Under the pieces are notes generated by a model. That model ran no database searches and had not been told where the DNA came from. It saw only the letters and a list, made by a program, of their open reading frames with translations. From DATDYQ01 sp035288965 (GTDB lineage: Archaea; Nanobdellota; Nanobdellia; SCGC-AAA011-G17; JAGVZF01), in NCBI GenBank assembly GCA_035288965.1, contig DATDYQ010000094.1, positions 1-26,275 of the forward strand: a DNA stretch of 26,275 nucleotides, in the 5' to 3' direction. Below are positions 1 through 7,205 of the stretch, piece after piece. The translations under genes were made by a program, and so were the position numbers. How positions within the stretch are numbered: the first letter of the stretch is position 1; the number at the start of each line of letters is the position of its first letter.

Positions 1-63
1 GCAGATGAGATAAAAACAGATAAAATTATTTCTGAGATTTTAGCAAAAGTACCTTTACCATGA
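1..63 (+). CDS. MoxR-family AAA+ ATPase, C-terminal end only
   Basis: Only the last 20 codons are in the window, ending in ILAKVPLP and a TGA. MoxR ATPases characteristically end in an I-L-x-x-V-P-x-P tail, and the next two genes are the usual MoxR partners (DUF58, then a VWA protein). MoxR proteins are cytosolic hexameric ATPases thought to act as chaperones that load metals or mature large or surface complexes. The TGA overlaps the ATG of the next gene (ATGA), so the two are translationally coupled. The family call rests on the tail and context because the Walker motifs lie outside the window. Confidence 0.7.
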   Translation, partial: ADEIKTDKIISEILAKVPLP

Positions 64-947
64 GAGAATTAAATGTCGATGTAAAACATTTAGTAAAAAG
101 GATGGAGGCAATATTACAGAAATTAGCAGAAGCTAGAATAATGTCAAGATATAGAAGAATTTTCAAGGGTAAGGGATTAGAATTTGAAGATTTTAGAGAA
201 TATAATGAAGATGATGATGCAAGCAGGATAGATTGGAAAGCAAGTGTAAGAGCTAATAAAACTTTAATAAAAAGATATAAAGAAGAAAGAGATTTAGATA
301 TTTACATCTTATTTGATGTTAGTTCATCTATGGTGTTTGGAAGTACTGAAAAACTAAAAAATGAATATGCAGCTGAATTTGTTGCTGCCCTTTCCCATAT
401 AATATTATTTACCGGAGATAAAGCAGGATTGTTTATGTTTAGTGATAGTGTAATAAAAAAAGTATTGCCTGCAAATAATCAAGATCAATTTTATGTCATA
501 TTAAGAAATTTACTTGATCCAAACAATTATGGTGGGGGTTGTAATTTGGGAAAAGCTATTCGAGAAATAATAAATTTCTCTAAGGAAAAGGGAATAATGG
601 TTATAGTGTCTGATTTTATTGGATTAGAAAAAGATTGGGAAGAAGGTATTAAGGTTGCAAGTGCTAAGTTTGATGTAATGGGTGTTATGATTCATGATCC
701 TAGAGATGAAGTATTACCAAGGAATGTTGGAAAGGTTTTGATTAAAGATCCTTTCTCTAAACGCGAGATAATGGTTGATCCTGATGAAATTGCAGATAAA
801 TATGAAAAATATGCTTTAGAACAAAAGTTATATGTCAAAAGGGTGTTTACTCGATATCATGCTGATTTTTTAGATTTAAGAACAGATAAAGATTTTGTTG
901 TACCTTTCTTGAGTATTTTGAAGAGGAGGGAGGCAGAATTAGCTTAA
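60..947 (+). CDS. DUF58 domain protein (MoxR-associated)
   Basis: A 295-residue soluble protein with the DUF58 signature: GxGLEFEDFREYNEDDD followed by ASRIDWKASVR (residues about 38-64), then a VWA-like fold with a MIDAS-type D86-x-S88-x-S90 just before a Met. DUF58 proteins act with MoxR ATPases and BatA-like VWA membrane proteins, probably as adaptor or substrate-recruiting subunits; the exact substrate is unknown. The ATG overlaps the upstream TGA and no Shine-Dalgarno sequence is needed. The end overlaps the proposed start of the next gene by 10 bases, so MoxR, DUF58 and VWA form one operon. No N-terminal membrane segment is visible, so it is the short cytosolic type of DUF58 protein. 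The family call is secure; the biological role is inferred from the family. Confidence 0.92.
   Translation: MRELNVDVKHLVKRMEAILQKLAEARIMSRYRRIFKGKGLEFEDFREYNEDDDASRIDWKASVRANKTLIKRYKEERDLDIYILFDVSSSMVFGSTEKLKNEYAAEFVAALSHIILFTGDKAGLFMFSDSVIKKVLPANNQDQFYVILRNLLDPNNYGGGCNLGKAIREIINFSKEKGIMVIVSDFIGLEKDWEEGIKVASAKFDVMGVMIHDPRDEVLPRNVGKVLIKDPFSKREIMVDPDEIADKYEKYALEQKLYVKRVFTRYHADFLDLRTDKDFVVPFLSILKRREAELA
924..929 (+). promoter_or_regulatory. Shine-Dalgarno AGGAGG that decides the VWA gene start
   Basis: A perfect AGGAGG lies at the end of the DUF58 gene, 8 bases before an in-frame ATT at 938. The first standard start codon in that frame, TTG at 980, is 50 bases away. The site therefore points to 938 as the true start. 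Confidence 0.6.
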
Positions 948-1876
948 CTTTTACTTATCCAGAATATTTATGGCTCTTATTGTTAATTCCAGTAATGGTA
1001 GGATTACATTTCTTTACATTAAAACTTAGTAGAAAAAAGGCTTTAGAATTTGCAAATTTTGAAGCTATAGAAAGATTTATGGGTTATAAAATATTATCTA
1101 AAAATTTAATCTTATTAATATTAAGATTATTTGCAATATTATTCATAATAATGGCTATTGTTGGAATAAATTATGGATATATCGGAAAAGTAACTGATAG
1201 AACTTTTATTATTGCCATAGATAGTTCAGGAAGTATGTTGGCTACAGATTACAATCCAAATAGATTTGAAGCTGGAAAGGAAGCTGCTATCAATTTTGTT
1301 GATGTTTTACCACAGGGAACTGAAATCGGATTAGTTAGTTTTTCTGGTTCAAGTTTAATAAATGCTGTTCCTACAATTGATAAGGTAAGAGTAACAAATG
1401 AAATTAAAGCAATGGATATAAGTTTAATTGGTGGAACTGCTATTGGGGATGTTATGATAACTTCTGGAAATTTGTTATTAAATAATAAAAAAAGTAAGAT
1501 TATTGTGTTATTAACGGATGGACAAAGTAATGTTGGAGCTAGTATAGAAGAAGGTGTTAGTTATTTAAATGGAAATAATATTGTAGTTGATACTATAGGA
1601 ATTGGAAGCTTAGAAGGTGGAAGTTTTGTGAATTATAATGAAAGTGTTACTTCAAAATTAGATGAAGAAGGATTAAAGTTTATTGCTGAAAGAACTAATG
1701 GAAAATATTTTAGAGCAGTTGATAAAGAAGGTTTAGATAATGCTTATAAGGAAATTGCTGAAATAAAAGAAGGAAAAAACACCATAGATTTAACGTTTTA
1801 CTCTTTAATATTAGGATTAATAATTTTATTAATAGAATGGCTTTTAATAAACACTAAGTTTAGAACATTACCTTAG
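938..1876 (+). CDS. BatA-like VWA domain membrane protein
   Basis: Membrane-anchored von Willebrand factor A protein of the MoxR-DUF58-BatA type. From an ATT start at 938 the N-terminus reads TFTYPEYLWLLLLIP, the conserved opening of BatA proteins, giving about 312 residues. A first membrane segment is at about residues 10-30 and a second at about 55-75. The VWA domain follows, with a complete MIDAS: D-S-S-G-S at about 95-99, the Thr of GGTAIGD, and the Asp of LLTDGQSN. A final membrane helix (LILGLIILLIEWLLI) ends the protein. The VWA domain should lie between membrane segments on the inner or outer face; orientation is not certain. Starting at TTG 980 would cut off most of the first helix. 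The TAG stop overlaps the stop of the convergent gene on the other strand by 4 bases. Confidence 0.88.
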   Translation: MSLTFTYPEYLWLLLLIPVMVGLHFFTLKLSRKKALEFANFEAIERFMGYKILSKNLILLILRLFAILFIIMAIVGINYGYIGKVTDRTFIIAIDSSGSMLATDYNPNRFEAGKEAAINFVDVLPQGTEIGLVSFSGSSLINAVPTIDKVRVTNEIKAMDISLIGGTAIGDVMITSGNLLLNNKKSKIIVLLTDGQSNVGASIEEGVSYLNGNNIVVDTIGIGSLEGGSFVNYNESVTSKLDEEGLKFIAERTNGKYFRAVDKEGLDNAYKEIAEIKEGKNTIDLTFYSLILGLIILLIEWLLINTKFRTLP

Positions 1877-3756
1877 GGTTTAATTTTTTCATATATTAAA
1901 ACTATGTTCTTTCTATATTTTTGTTTAAGATTTGTTGGAAGTTTAGAATATATTTCTTTTAATGTTAGGTATTGATCTTTCGCTTCATCTTTTCTATTTT
2001 TTGATATTAAGTATTTTATGTTTATTATTTGCTTGTTTATTATCTCTTGCTGTTTTTGAATTGTTTTTGCTTCTTCAAATTTACTTTCTATTGAAGAGAT
2101 TATTGATTTCTTGTTGGCTTTGTTTTCTTTTGTTTCTTTTAGTATTCTTTTTTCATCTATTCTAACTAAATCATCTATTATTCTCTTTGTTTTTTTAATT
2201 AAAGTTTTTATTTCAGACTCTTTTATCTTGTATTTTCCATATTCAAATTTGGTCATGTTTTCAAATATAAAACCAATTCTTCTTTGTAAGGTTAGATTAA
2301 TTTCTTGTTCTTTAAGTTCTTTTATCAATTCATCATAAGTAAAGGCATATTTTATCTTAAGATATGCTGAAAAGAATTCTTTTACTGTTTCGTTAAATCT
2401 TTTTGTTATGGTTTCTGTATTTTCTTTTGTTATAATCTTTTTTAATGTTTCTAACCTATTTAATGCAATAATGGCAGGAGCTTTTTTTCTTTCAAGCAAT
2501 GACCTTTCTTCTTTTGATCTTGCAATTGTTACTAAAATATATTTTACTTTTCTAGATCCGTATAAAATATAGAATGCTATTAATAATAATATTATAATAA
2601 TAATTGGCCATGTTGATTTGCATTCGTTTGGACAGAATAATATATCAACACCTTCACATTTTGCATCACCACAAACAGGATATAATGCAGGAGTGTAAAT
2701 CAAACCACATTGTCTTGCACATGAACCACCACAATCGATGCCTTCTTCATCTTGGTTTTTTATTTTATCTGAACATGTTGCACATGGACCACATGGACCA
2801 CCACAATCAATTAAAACTTCTCCATTATTTAGTTGTCCATCATTACATGTAGCTGGTGGATTGTAATCACATGATCTTTTTTCTAGCGGATGATTACGCT
2901 CAGTATCACATTTCTTTGTATCAATGCAAGTTCTTATTTGAATTTCATAAACGGGACACAAACTCCATTCAGAACAACTCCAATTACTTAAACATCCTGG
3001 ATTTCCTCCGCCACCTCCTCCGCCACCTCCACCGCTACCACCAGAAGGGACATCAATTATTGTAAGATTCCATGATTGTTCATCTTCTAAATTGTATGGA
3101 TCATATACTATGGCAGTTAAATTATGATAGCCTGCTGAATTAAAATCTGCTACATAAAAGAAATTATCAGACTCTGCAAATGGAATGGGAAAAGTATCAA
3201 AAAACCATTGATATGTTAAAACGTCTAAGTTGGGATCAATAGCTGTAATATTAAATAATAATCCTGTTCCTTCGTTCATGGCAATATTTGTATCATTTGG
3301 GTTAAATTCTGTTATATTTGGAGGAAGATTATCTAACGATATGTTAAGTTGTATAATTTGTGAATCCATGAAATCATATTGATCTTTAACAGATATGTTT
3401 ATTAAATAGATTCCAGCGAGTGATTTATTTGTTGTTAATAAAAAAATTTGTCCAAGGTAAAAAGCTTCTATTGGTGGGGAAGGAGGAACATAACCTATAG
3501 TTGATATTTGAAATTCCTGTAAAGAAGAATTACTGAAGAATATTAAATTGTCTGATGGAAGATCTAGGTCAGTTGCATTTATTGGCTGATTTAATGGGAT
3601 TCCTATTGGATAAAGATGATAGGTTATATTATCAATGTGGTTTAATCTTGGTGGATTTGCTTGAGTTGTAAATGTTCCTGAAACTGGACTGCGATAAGCT
3701 AAAACACTAGAAACTGCTAATATCAATATTATTATTAATATTCCTCTTTTTATCAT
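1873..3756 (-). CDS. Exported multidomain membrane protein: Ig-like, TSP1-like, Cys-rich, BatD-like cytosolic tail
   Basis: A 627-residue type I membrane protein. Domains in order: signal peptide (1-20); a VSGTFTTQ motif (25-32) shared with the surface protein at 4788-7136; two Ig/cadherin-like domains (about 33-235) rich in N-glycosylation sequons; a ten-Gly linker (242-251); a TSP1-like segment with WxCxxW spacing (255-297); two CxDGxxNxxExxxDCGG repeats (304-350); another Cys cluster (362-379); a membrane helix (384-400); and about 225 cytosolic residues. Part of the tail (about 445-530) has the pattern seen in BatD/DUF4381-type tails: F-x3-V-x2-F-x2-Y-L, then T-x2-E-L-I, then a KFEYG...I-x2-L-I end. 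A second helical hairpin lies at 560-627. It may cooperate with the convergent MoxR-DUF58-VWA operon. The BatD comparison is by eye and tentative; the rest is clear. Confidence 0.75.
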   Translation of the reverse strand: MIKRGILIIILILAVSSVLAYRSPVSGTFTTQANPPRLNHIDNITYHLYPIGIPLNQPINATDLDLPSDNLIFFSNSSLQEFQISTIGYVPPSPPIEAFYLGQIFLLTTNKSLAGIYLINISVKDQYDFMDSQIIQLNISLDNLPPNITEFNPNDTNIAMNEGTGLLFNITAIDPNLDVLTYQWFFDTFPIPFAESDNFFYVADFNSAGYHNLTAIVYDPYNLEDEQSWNLTIIDVPSGGSGGGGGGGGGGNPGCLSNWSCSEWSLCPVYEIQIRTCIDTKKCDTERNHPLEKRSCDYNPPATCNDGQLNNGEVLIDCGGPCGPCATCSDKIKNQDEEGIDCGGSCARQCGLIYTPALYPVCGDAKCEGVDILFCPNECKSTWPIIIIILLLIAFYILYGSRKVKYILVTIARSKEERSLLERKKAPAIIALNRLETLKKIITKENTETITKRFNETVKEFFSAYLKIKYAFTYDELIKELKEQEINLTLQRRIGFIFENMTKFEYGKYKIKESEIKTLIKKTKRIIDDLVRIDEKRILKETKENKANKKSIISSIESKFEEAKTIQKQQEIINKQIINIKYLISKNRKDEAKDQYLTLKEIYSKLPTNLKQKYRKNIVLIYEKIKP

Positions 3757-3780
3757 TAAATAAACTTATTATTATAAAAT

Positions 3781-3788
3781 TTATAAAC
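3781..3788 (-). promoter_or_regulatory. TATA box for the multidomain membrane protein
   Basis: On the minus strand GGTTTATAA sits about 28 bases before the ATG at 3756, with a purine-rich BRE-like AAGG just upstream. This spacing implies a leaderless transcript starting near the ATG, so the gene can be transcribed separately from its upstream neighbours. Confidence 0.55.
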
Positions 3789-3793
3789 CTTTC

Positions 3794-4198
3794 TTATTTA
3801 AACAATTTAGAAAATAATGTTTTAAAAAATGAAATTATGCTGTTTTCTCTTTTTGGGCTTAAATTTAAAAGTTGAACGTCCTCTTTTGTTTCTTTATCTG
3901 AATAATTTATATTTATTGTAACTTTAGATGGAATATTTTCAAATTCATAAGAATAAGTATTGGTGTTTTTTGCTGTTTTAATCAATTTAGGAGTAACTTT
4001 ATTATCATTATATGTTAAATAAACTTCTAATTCAGGCAATTGTTGTTCTGATATAACATTAAATTCTATTGCATTACTATCTTGAATTATATCTTCTATT
4101 TTAATTTCTTGAGATATAGAAAAATAACCTGTAACTTTTTCAGCTCTTGCTATTGAAGTAAATATTAATAATAAAACTACTATTGTTAATATTTTCAT
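3794..4198 (-). CDS. Small secreted protein with VTGYF motif and amphipathic C-terminal tail
   Basis: I do not recognise a family. The 134-residue product has a clear signal peptide (1-19, ending ARA), immediately followed by EKVTGYFSI, the same TG-type motif found after the membrane segment in three other exported proteins of the window. The middle is beta-rich, probably one Ig-like sandwich. The protein ends in SIISFFKTLFSKLFK, a short aromatic and basic amphipathic helix that resembles the tail of the exported protein at 21491-22558 (IINWFKSLF) and could lie along the membrane. It starts 10 bases after the stop of the upstream gene without a strong Shine-Dalgarno sequence, and is followed by 37 bases holding the next promoter. 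Confidence 0.7.
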   Translation of the reverse strand: MKILTIVVLLLIFTSIARAEKVTGYFSISQEIKIEDIIQDSNAIEFNVISEQQLPELEVYLTYNDNKVTPKLIKTAKNTNTYSYEFENIPSKVTININYSDKETKEDVQLLNLSPKRENSIISFFKTLFSKLFK

Positions 4199-4208
4199 AA
4201 AAATGAAT

Positions 4209-4778
4209 TTATCTCTTTTTCTTAGGTTTCTGCTTTCTTAAGTAAGTAAACATTATTATCAATAGGATTGCAAATACAACAATTACTGCTAAAACAACTT
4301 CTGGAGCAGGTGGTGTTTTAGGTTTTTCTGGAACAGTATAATTTGGTCTAGTAAATGAAGAAACTACTTCATATTTTATTGGAAGGTTAGAATGTTTTTC
4401 TTTAACTGATGATCCTGAACCTGATGTTTCTCCAAGAGAAGCGCATGATACATCAAATGTTTCGGTATACTTTCCATTAGGTGTATTTTTTGGAACGGAA
4501 ATTGCAGCATAGACAGGAAATCTTTCATTAGCTGGAACCCTTATAGGGGATGGTGTATCGAGAGTAACTTCTAAAGGTGTTGTTTTATGAATATCAATGG
4601 TGCATAATAAAGGATCTTGTAATCCGACAGTTTGTATTTCAATTCCCCATCTTGCTTGTTCGCCTGGAACAAGTTGTAATTCTGGTGTTGTTATTGCTAC
4701 TCCAACTAAAGCAAATGAAGATTTAATTAATAATAAGATAAGAAAAATTCCGAATGCGATTTTTAATATGTTTTTCAT
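4209..4778 (-). CDS. Exported Ig-like (NEW3/COG1470-type) protein with C-terminal anchor
   Basis: A 189-residue protein: signal peptide (1-23), one beta-sandwich domain (about 24-145) with features of NEW3 or NPCBM-associated Ig-like domains (LVPGEQARWGIEIQ near the start, PANERFPVYAAISVPKNTPNGKY in the middle), a Pro-rich linker (PEKPKTPPAPE), then a membrane helix (about 160-180) and a basic stop-transfer tail RKQKPKKKR. It should be anchored in the membrane with its domain facing out. It starts 9 bases after the upstream surface-protein gene, and its Shine-Dalgarno sequence overlaps that gene's stop codon, so the two are co-expressed. Two Cys (57 and about 111) could form a disulfide. The substrate or partner is unknown. 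Confidence 0.75.
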   Translation of the reverse strand: MKNILKIAFGIFLILLLIKSSFALVGVAITTPELQLVPGEQARWGIEIQTVGLQDPLLCTIDIHKTTPLEVTLDTPSPIRVPANERFPVYAAISVPKNTPNGKYTETFDVSCASLGETSGSGSSVKEKHSNLPIKYEVVSSFTRPNYTVPEKPKTPPAPEVVLAVIVVFAILLIIMFTYLRKQKPKKKR

Positions 4779-4783
4779 TTTTT

Positions 4784-4790
4784 CTCCTTA
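4784..4790 (-). promoter_or_regulatory. Shine-Dalgarno overlapping the upstream stop codon
   Basis: On the minus strand TAAGGAG lies 5 bases before the ATG at 4778. Its TAA is the stop codon of the upstream surface protein gene, which ties termination of one gene to initiation of the next. Confidence 0.7.
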
Positions 4791-7136
4791 TGTTAAGGCT
4801 GTTGGTTGCGATGCTATTGGTGTAAGATCATATTGTATTTGTGATTCATATGTTCCTGGACTTAAACCGTTTATTGGTCTTATTGGCCAGAATGTTGAAA
4901 GTACAGCTGCTCCTGTTGATGGATTAATACATGTTGGTGGTGATGCTCTCGCTCCTACACATCTCCATAATCCTGCAACTGAACCAGTTATTGGTCTAAA
5001 TAATGCGGTAGTTGGAAGATTTAAGAGTTCTACTGGTGTTAATCTTCCTGTTGTAGAAGATACTGGGGGTTCTACTGAAGGTGTGCTTACTAAATTATCA
5101 TCATCTATATCTAAATTATTTCCTGTATCTCCTGCAATAAATGATGATGCTAAATCCCATTGTTGTACACCGCATGTTCCTGGAGTTGTACATGTTGGAT
5201 TTGTTGAGCTCCATCTTACATCTAAAACAAGATTTCCATAGTTTGATAGATTGTATTCATCATCGAGAGTTGTTCCTATGTTCCATGAATTTAGCACAAT
5301 ACTTCCTGATCCACCTAGCTTAATCTTGTTAGTTACTAATCCTACTAATAGATAACTTCTAGTTTCAAGATCTGCTGCTGTTACCCCTGAATATTGCCAT
5401 TTAAATTCTGGGTTTGCTGGTGGTGGAGTTCCTCCTGTTCCAGGTCTTAATAATCCTGAATGACTTGTAACATTTGCCCATAAGAAAAATTCTGTTGTTG
5501 GTGGAAAATTTGTTGGATCTGCTACCCTTACATAGAATGGTGGAGTTCCTTTTAAGTTTATATTTGGTTGATCTGCGGTGTCTAATATTGGAGATATAAA
5601 CAATGTGAAATTACATTCTGAAGCTCCTGTTGTTAAACTACCATTTGTGTTAAGCTTGCTTGCTTTATACATGAAAGATGCTGATGCTGAAGAGCATGAT
5701 GCAGGACCTGAAGTTGTATAATTACATAAATTTAAAGTAGCGCTGAAATTTTTCAGTGGTGGTGAGGGACTATGAGATAATAAACCTTGACTTGGAACTT
5801 GACAATCATTATCTTTATCAAATGTTACAATTGTAAAATTCAATTTTTGAACATTATCTTTTCTTACTGCTGTTATTCTACATGGACCGACAATTGGACC
5901 TGCTATTCTTGTATCACAAAGATGAGGGACAATTGTAATTCCTGCTCCAGGATCGCTATCTGTATCTGACATATCTACTTGTTTTACAATGGGGATAAAA
6001 TCATAAAGTGAAAACCATCCTGTGTTATTAAGTACATTTGATGCAACATAATCACGAGCTTCTATTTCAAAACTATAATTTGTCATAGCATATCCATCTG
6101 CTCCAAGTTTAGTTGAAGATGGCCAATCAAGAGCTGCTATAGGGGTCCATGGGGTATCATTATATACCATTGTGTCATCTTTCCTAGCAATTAGATAGCT
6201 TAGATCAGGTGATTCTGTTCTATTGATTTTTATACGAAATGTAACAACATCCCTTGGGAAATGATCTGCCCAAGTTCCATTATCCGGATCGAAGTCTGAA
6301 TGTTCTCCTATTGTTCCAGTATCAATTCCTGTTAGATTCCATGCTATAATTGGAACTGGAGAATGTGTGAAGTTAAGATTTTGATTATTCATATTTCCTA
6401 AAACTAAATCTTGAGTTGTAAAATTATATGGTCTATATGGTTTTGAATTTAGTAATGTTACTGATGCAAAATAACCAGTTAGACTTATGAAATCATCAGG
6501 AGTTGAAAGTTCATGACCGTACATCTTAATGCCAAATGTATTTGGTGTTGTTCCACCCAATCCATAATAGAATTTATTTTCAGAAGCAAGAGAAGCAAAT
6601 TGATATTTGGATGCTCTTGGATTTGAACTTCCAGCTGTAACAGCAATACCATTACCTCTTACAAATTTATTGACTATATCACATCTTGCTGCGATTGTTG
6701 CAGGAAGTGAATCTGGAGTGAATGCTGGATCTGCTATTCCTGTTCCTACTGATTCATCTGTTCCAATACATAACAAAGTTTCTACTGCATTGCTTTCTGG
6801 ATCAACACTTGCGTTCCACCAAAGTAATGTTCCACCTGTTGGTGCTGAAGAATTATAAACCATATGGGTGTCCATGCCGAGAGTATCATCTGGATTTGTT
6901 TGGAATAAGTTATCATAATCTGCATGATCAAAATCTATTTTGCTATTTGGATTAACTGGGTCTGAAGAATTTAAAGAATGTTGTTGTATCATCATATCTA
7001 TAGGAGTACCTGGACGAGTGTTTTGTGTTGTGAAAGTTCCTGTTACTGCTGTTTGTGATTTAACATTTATAGATAAAAAAATAATTAGAATTGAAATGAA
7101 AATTATCTGTGAAATTAAAAATATTTTTTTATTCAT
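4788..7136 (-). CDS. Large secreted Ig-like surface protein
   Basis: A 782-residue secreted protein. The signal peptide (1-28) is followed by TAVTGTFTTQN, nearly identical to the post-signal motif of the protein at 1873-3756. Several beta-sandwich domains follow, with Thr/Ser/Pro-rich stretches and many N-x-S/T sequons. Sets of Cys pairs suggest disulfides outside the cell. There is no C-terminal membrane helix. The last 115 residues or so (LDIDDDN near 672, RC near 725, GTYESQIQY near 760) form a domain also found at the end of the 1999-residue protein encoded upstream, so this may be an attachment or assembly domain. It has its own TATA box and Shine-Dalgarno sequence. I infer a surface-layer or adhesin-like role; no enzymatic motif was seen. 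Confidence 0.78.
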   Translation of the reverse strand: MNKKIFLISQIIFISILIIFLSINVKSQTAVTGTFTTQNTRPGTPIDMMIQQHSLNSSDPVNPNSKIDFDHADYDNLFQTNPDDTLGMDTHMVYNSSAPTGGTLLWWNASVDPESNAVETLLCIGTDESVGTGIADPAFTPDSLPATIAARCDIVNKFVRGNGIAVTAGSSNPRASKYQFASLASENKFYYGLGGTTPNTFGIKMYGHELSTPDDFISLTGYFASVTLLNSKPYRPYNFTTQDLVLGNMNNQNLNFTHSPVPIIAWNLTGIDTGTIGEHSDFDPDNGTWADHFPRDVVTFRIKINRTESPDLSYLIARKDDTMVYNDTPWTPIAALDWPSSTKLGADGYAMTNYSFEIEARDYVASNVLNNTGWFSLYDFIPIVKQVDMSDTDSDPGAGITIVPHLCDTRIAGPIVGPCRITAVRKDNVQKLNFTIVTFDKDNDCQVPSQGLLSHSPSPPLKNFSATLNLCNYTTSGPASCSSASASFMYKASKLNTNGSLTTGASECNFTLFISPILDTADQPNINLKGTPPFYVRVADPTNFPPTTEFFLWANVTSHSGLLRPGTGGTPPPANPEFKWQYSGVTAADLETRSYLLVGLVTNKIKLGGSGSIVLNSWNIGTTLDDEYNLSNYGNLVLDVRWSSTNPTCTTPGTCGVQQWDLASSFIAGDTGNNLDIDDDNLVSTPSVEPPVSSTTGRLTPVELLNLPTTALFRPITGSVAGLWRCVGARASPPTCINPSTGAAVLSTFWPIRPINGLSPGTYESQIQYDLTPIASQPTALT

Positions 7137-7140
7137 GTAA

Positions 7141-7188
7141 CCTTCCTCTTTTTTAACTTATATTTTAAATTTCTTCTTAATATATAAA
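7141..7188 (-). promoter_or_regulatory. Promoter and Shine-Dalgarno of the surface-protein cluster
   Basis: In the 69-base gap, on the minus strand, TTTATATA (7188-7181) is a TATA box predicting transcription from about 7157. GAGGAAGG (7148-7141) is a Shine-Dalgarno sequence with GAGG ending 8 bases before the ATG at 7136. This allows the cluster 7136-4209 to be expressed independently of the giant gene upstream. Confidence 0.6.
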
Positions 7189-7205
7189 GTTTTCTTTTCT
7201 TAAGA

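Noticed and set aside
2990..3045. GC-rich simple repeat in the multidomain protein gene
   Set aside because: It is the codon run for a ten-Gly linker between Ig-like and TSP1-like parts; common in surface proteins and not a separate element.
4597..5241. Open frame of 214 codons on the plus strand, antisense to two exported-protein genes
   Set aside because: It lies fully opposite well-supported coding sequence with signal peptides and domain structure, has no ribosome site or promoter, and its composition is that of a shadow frame.
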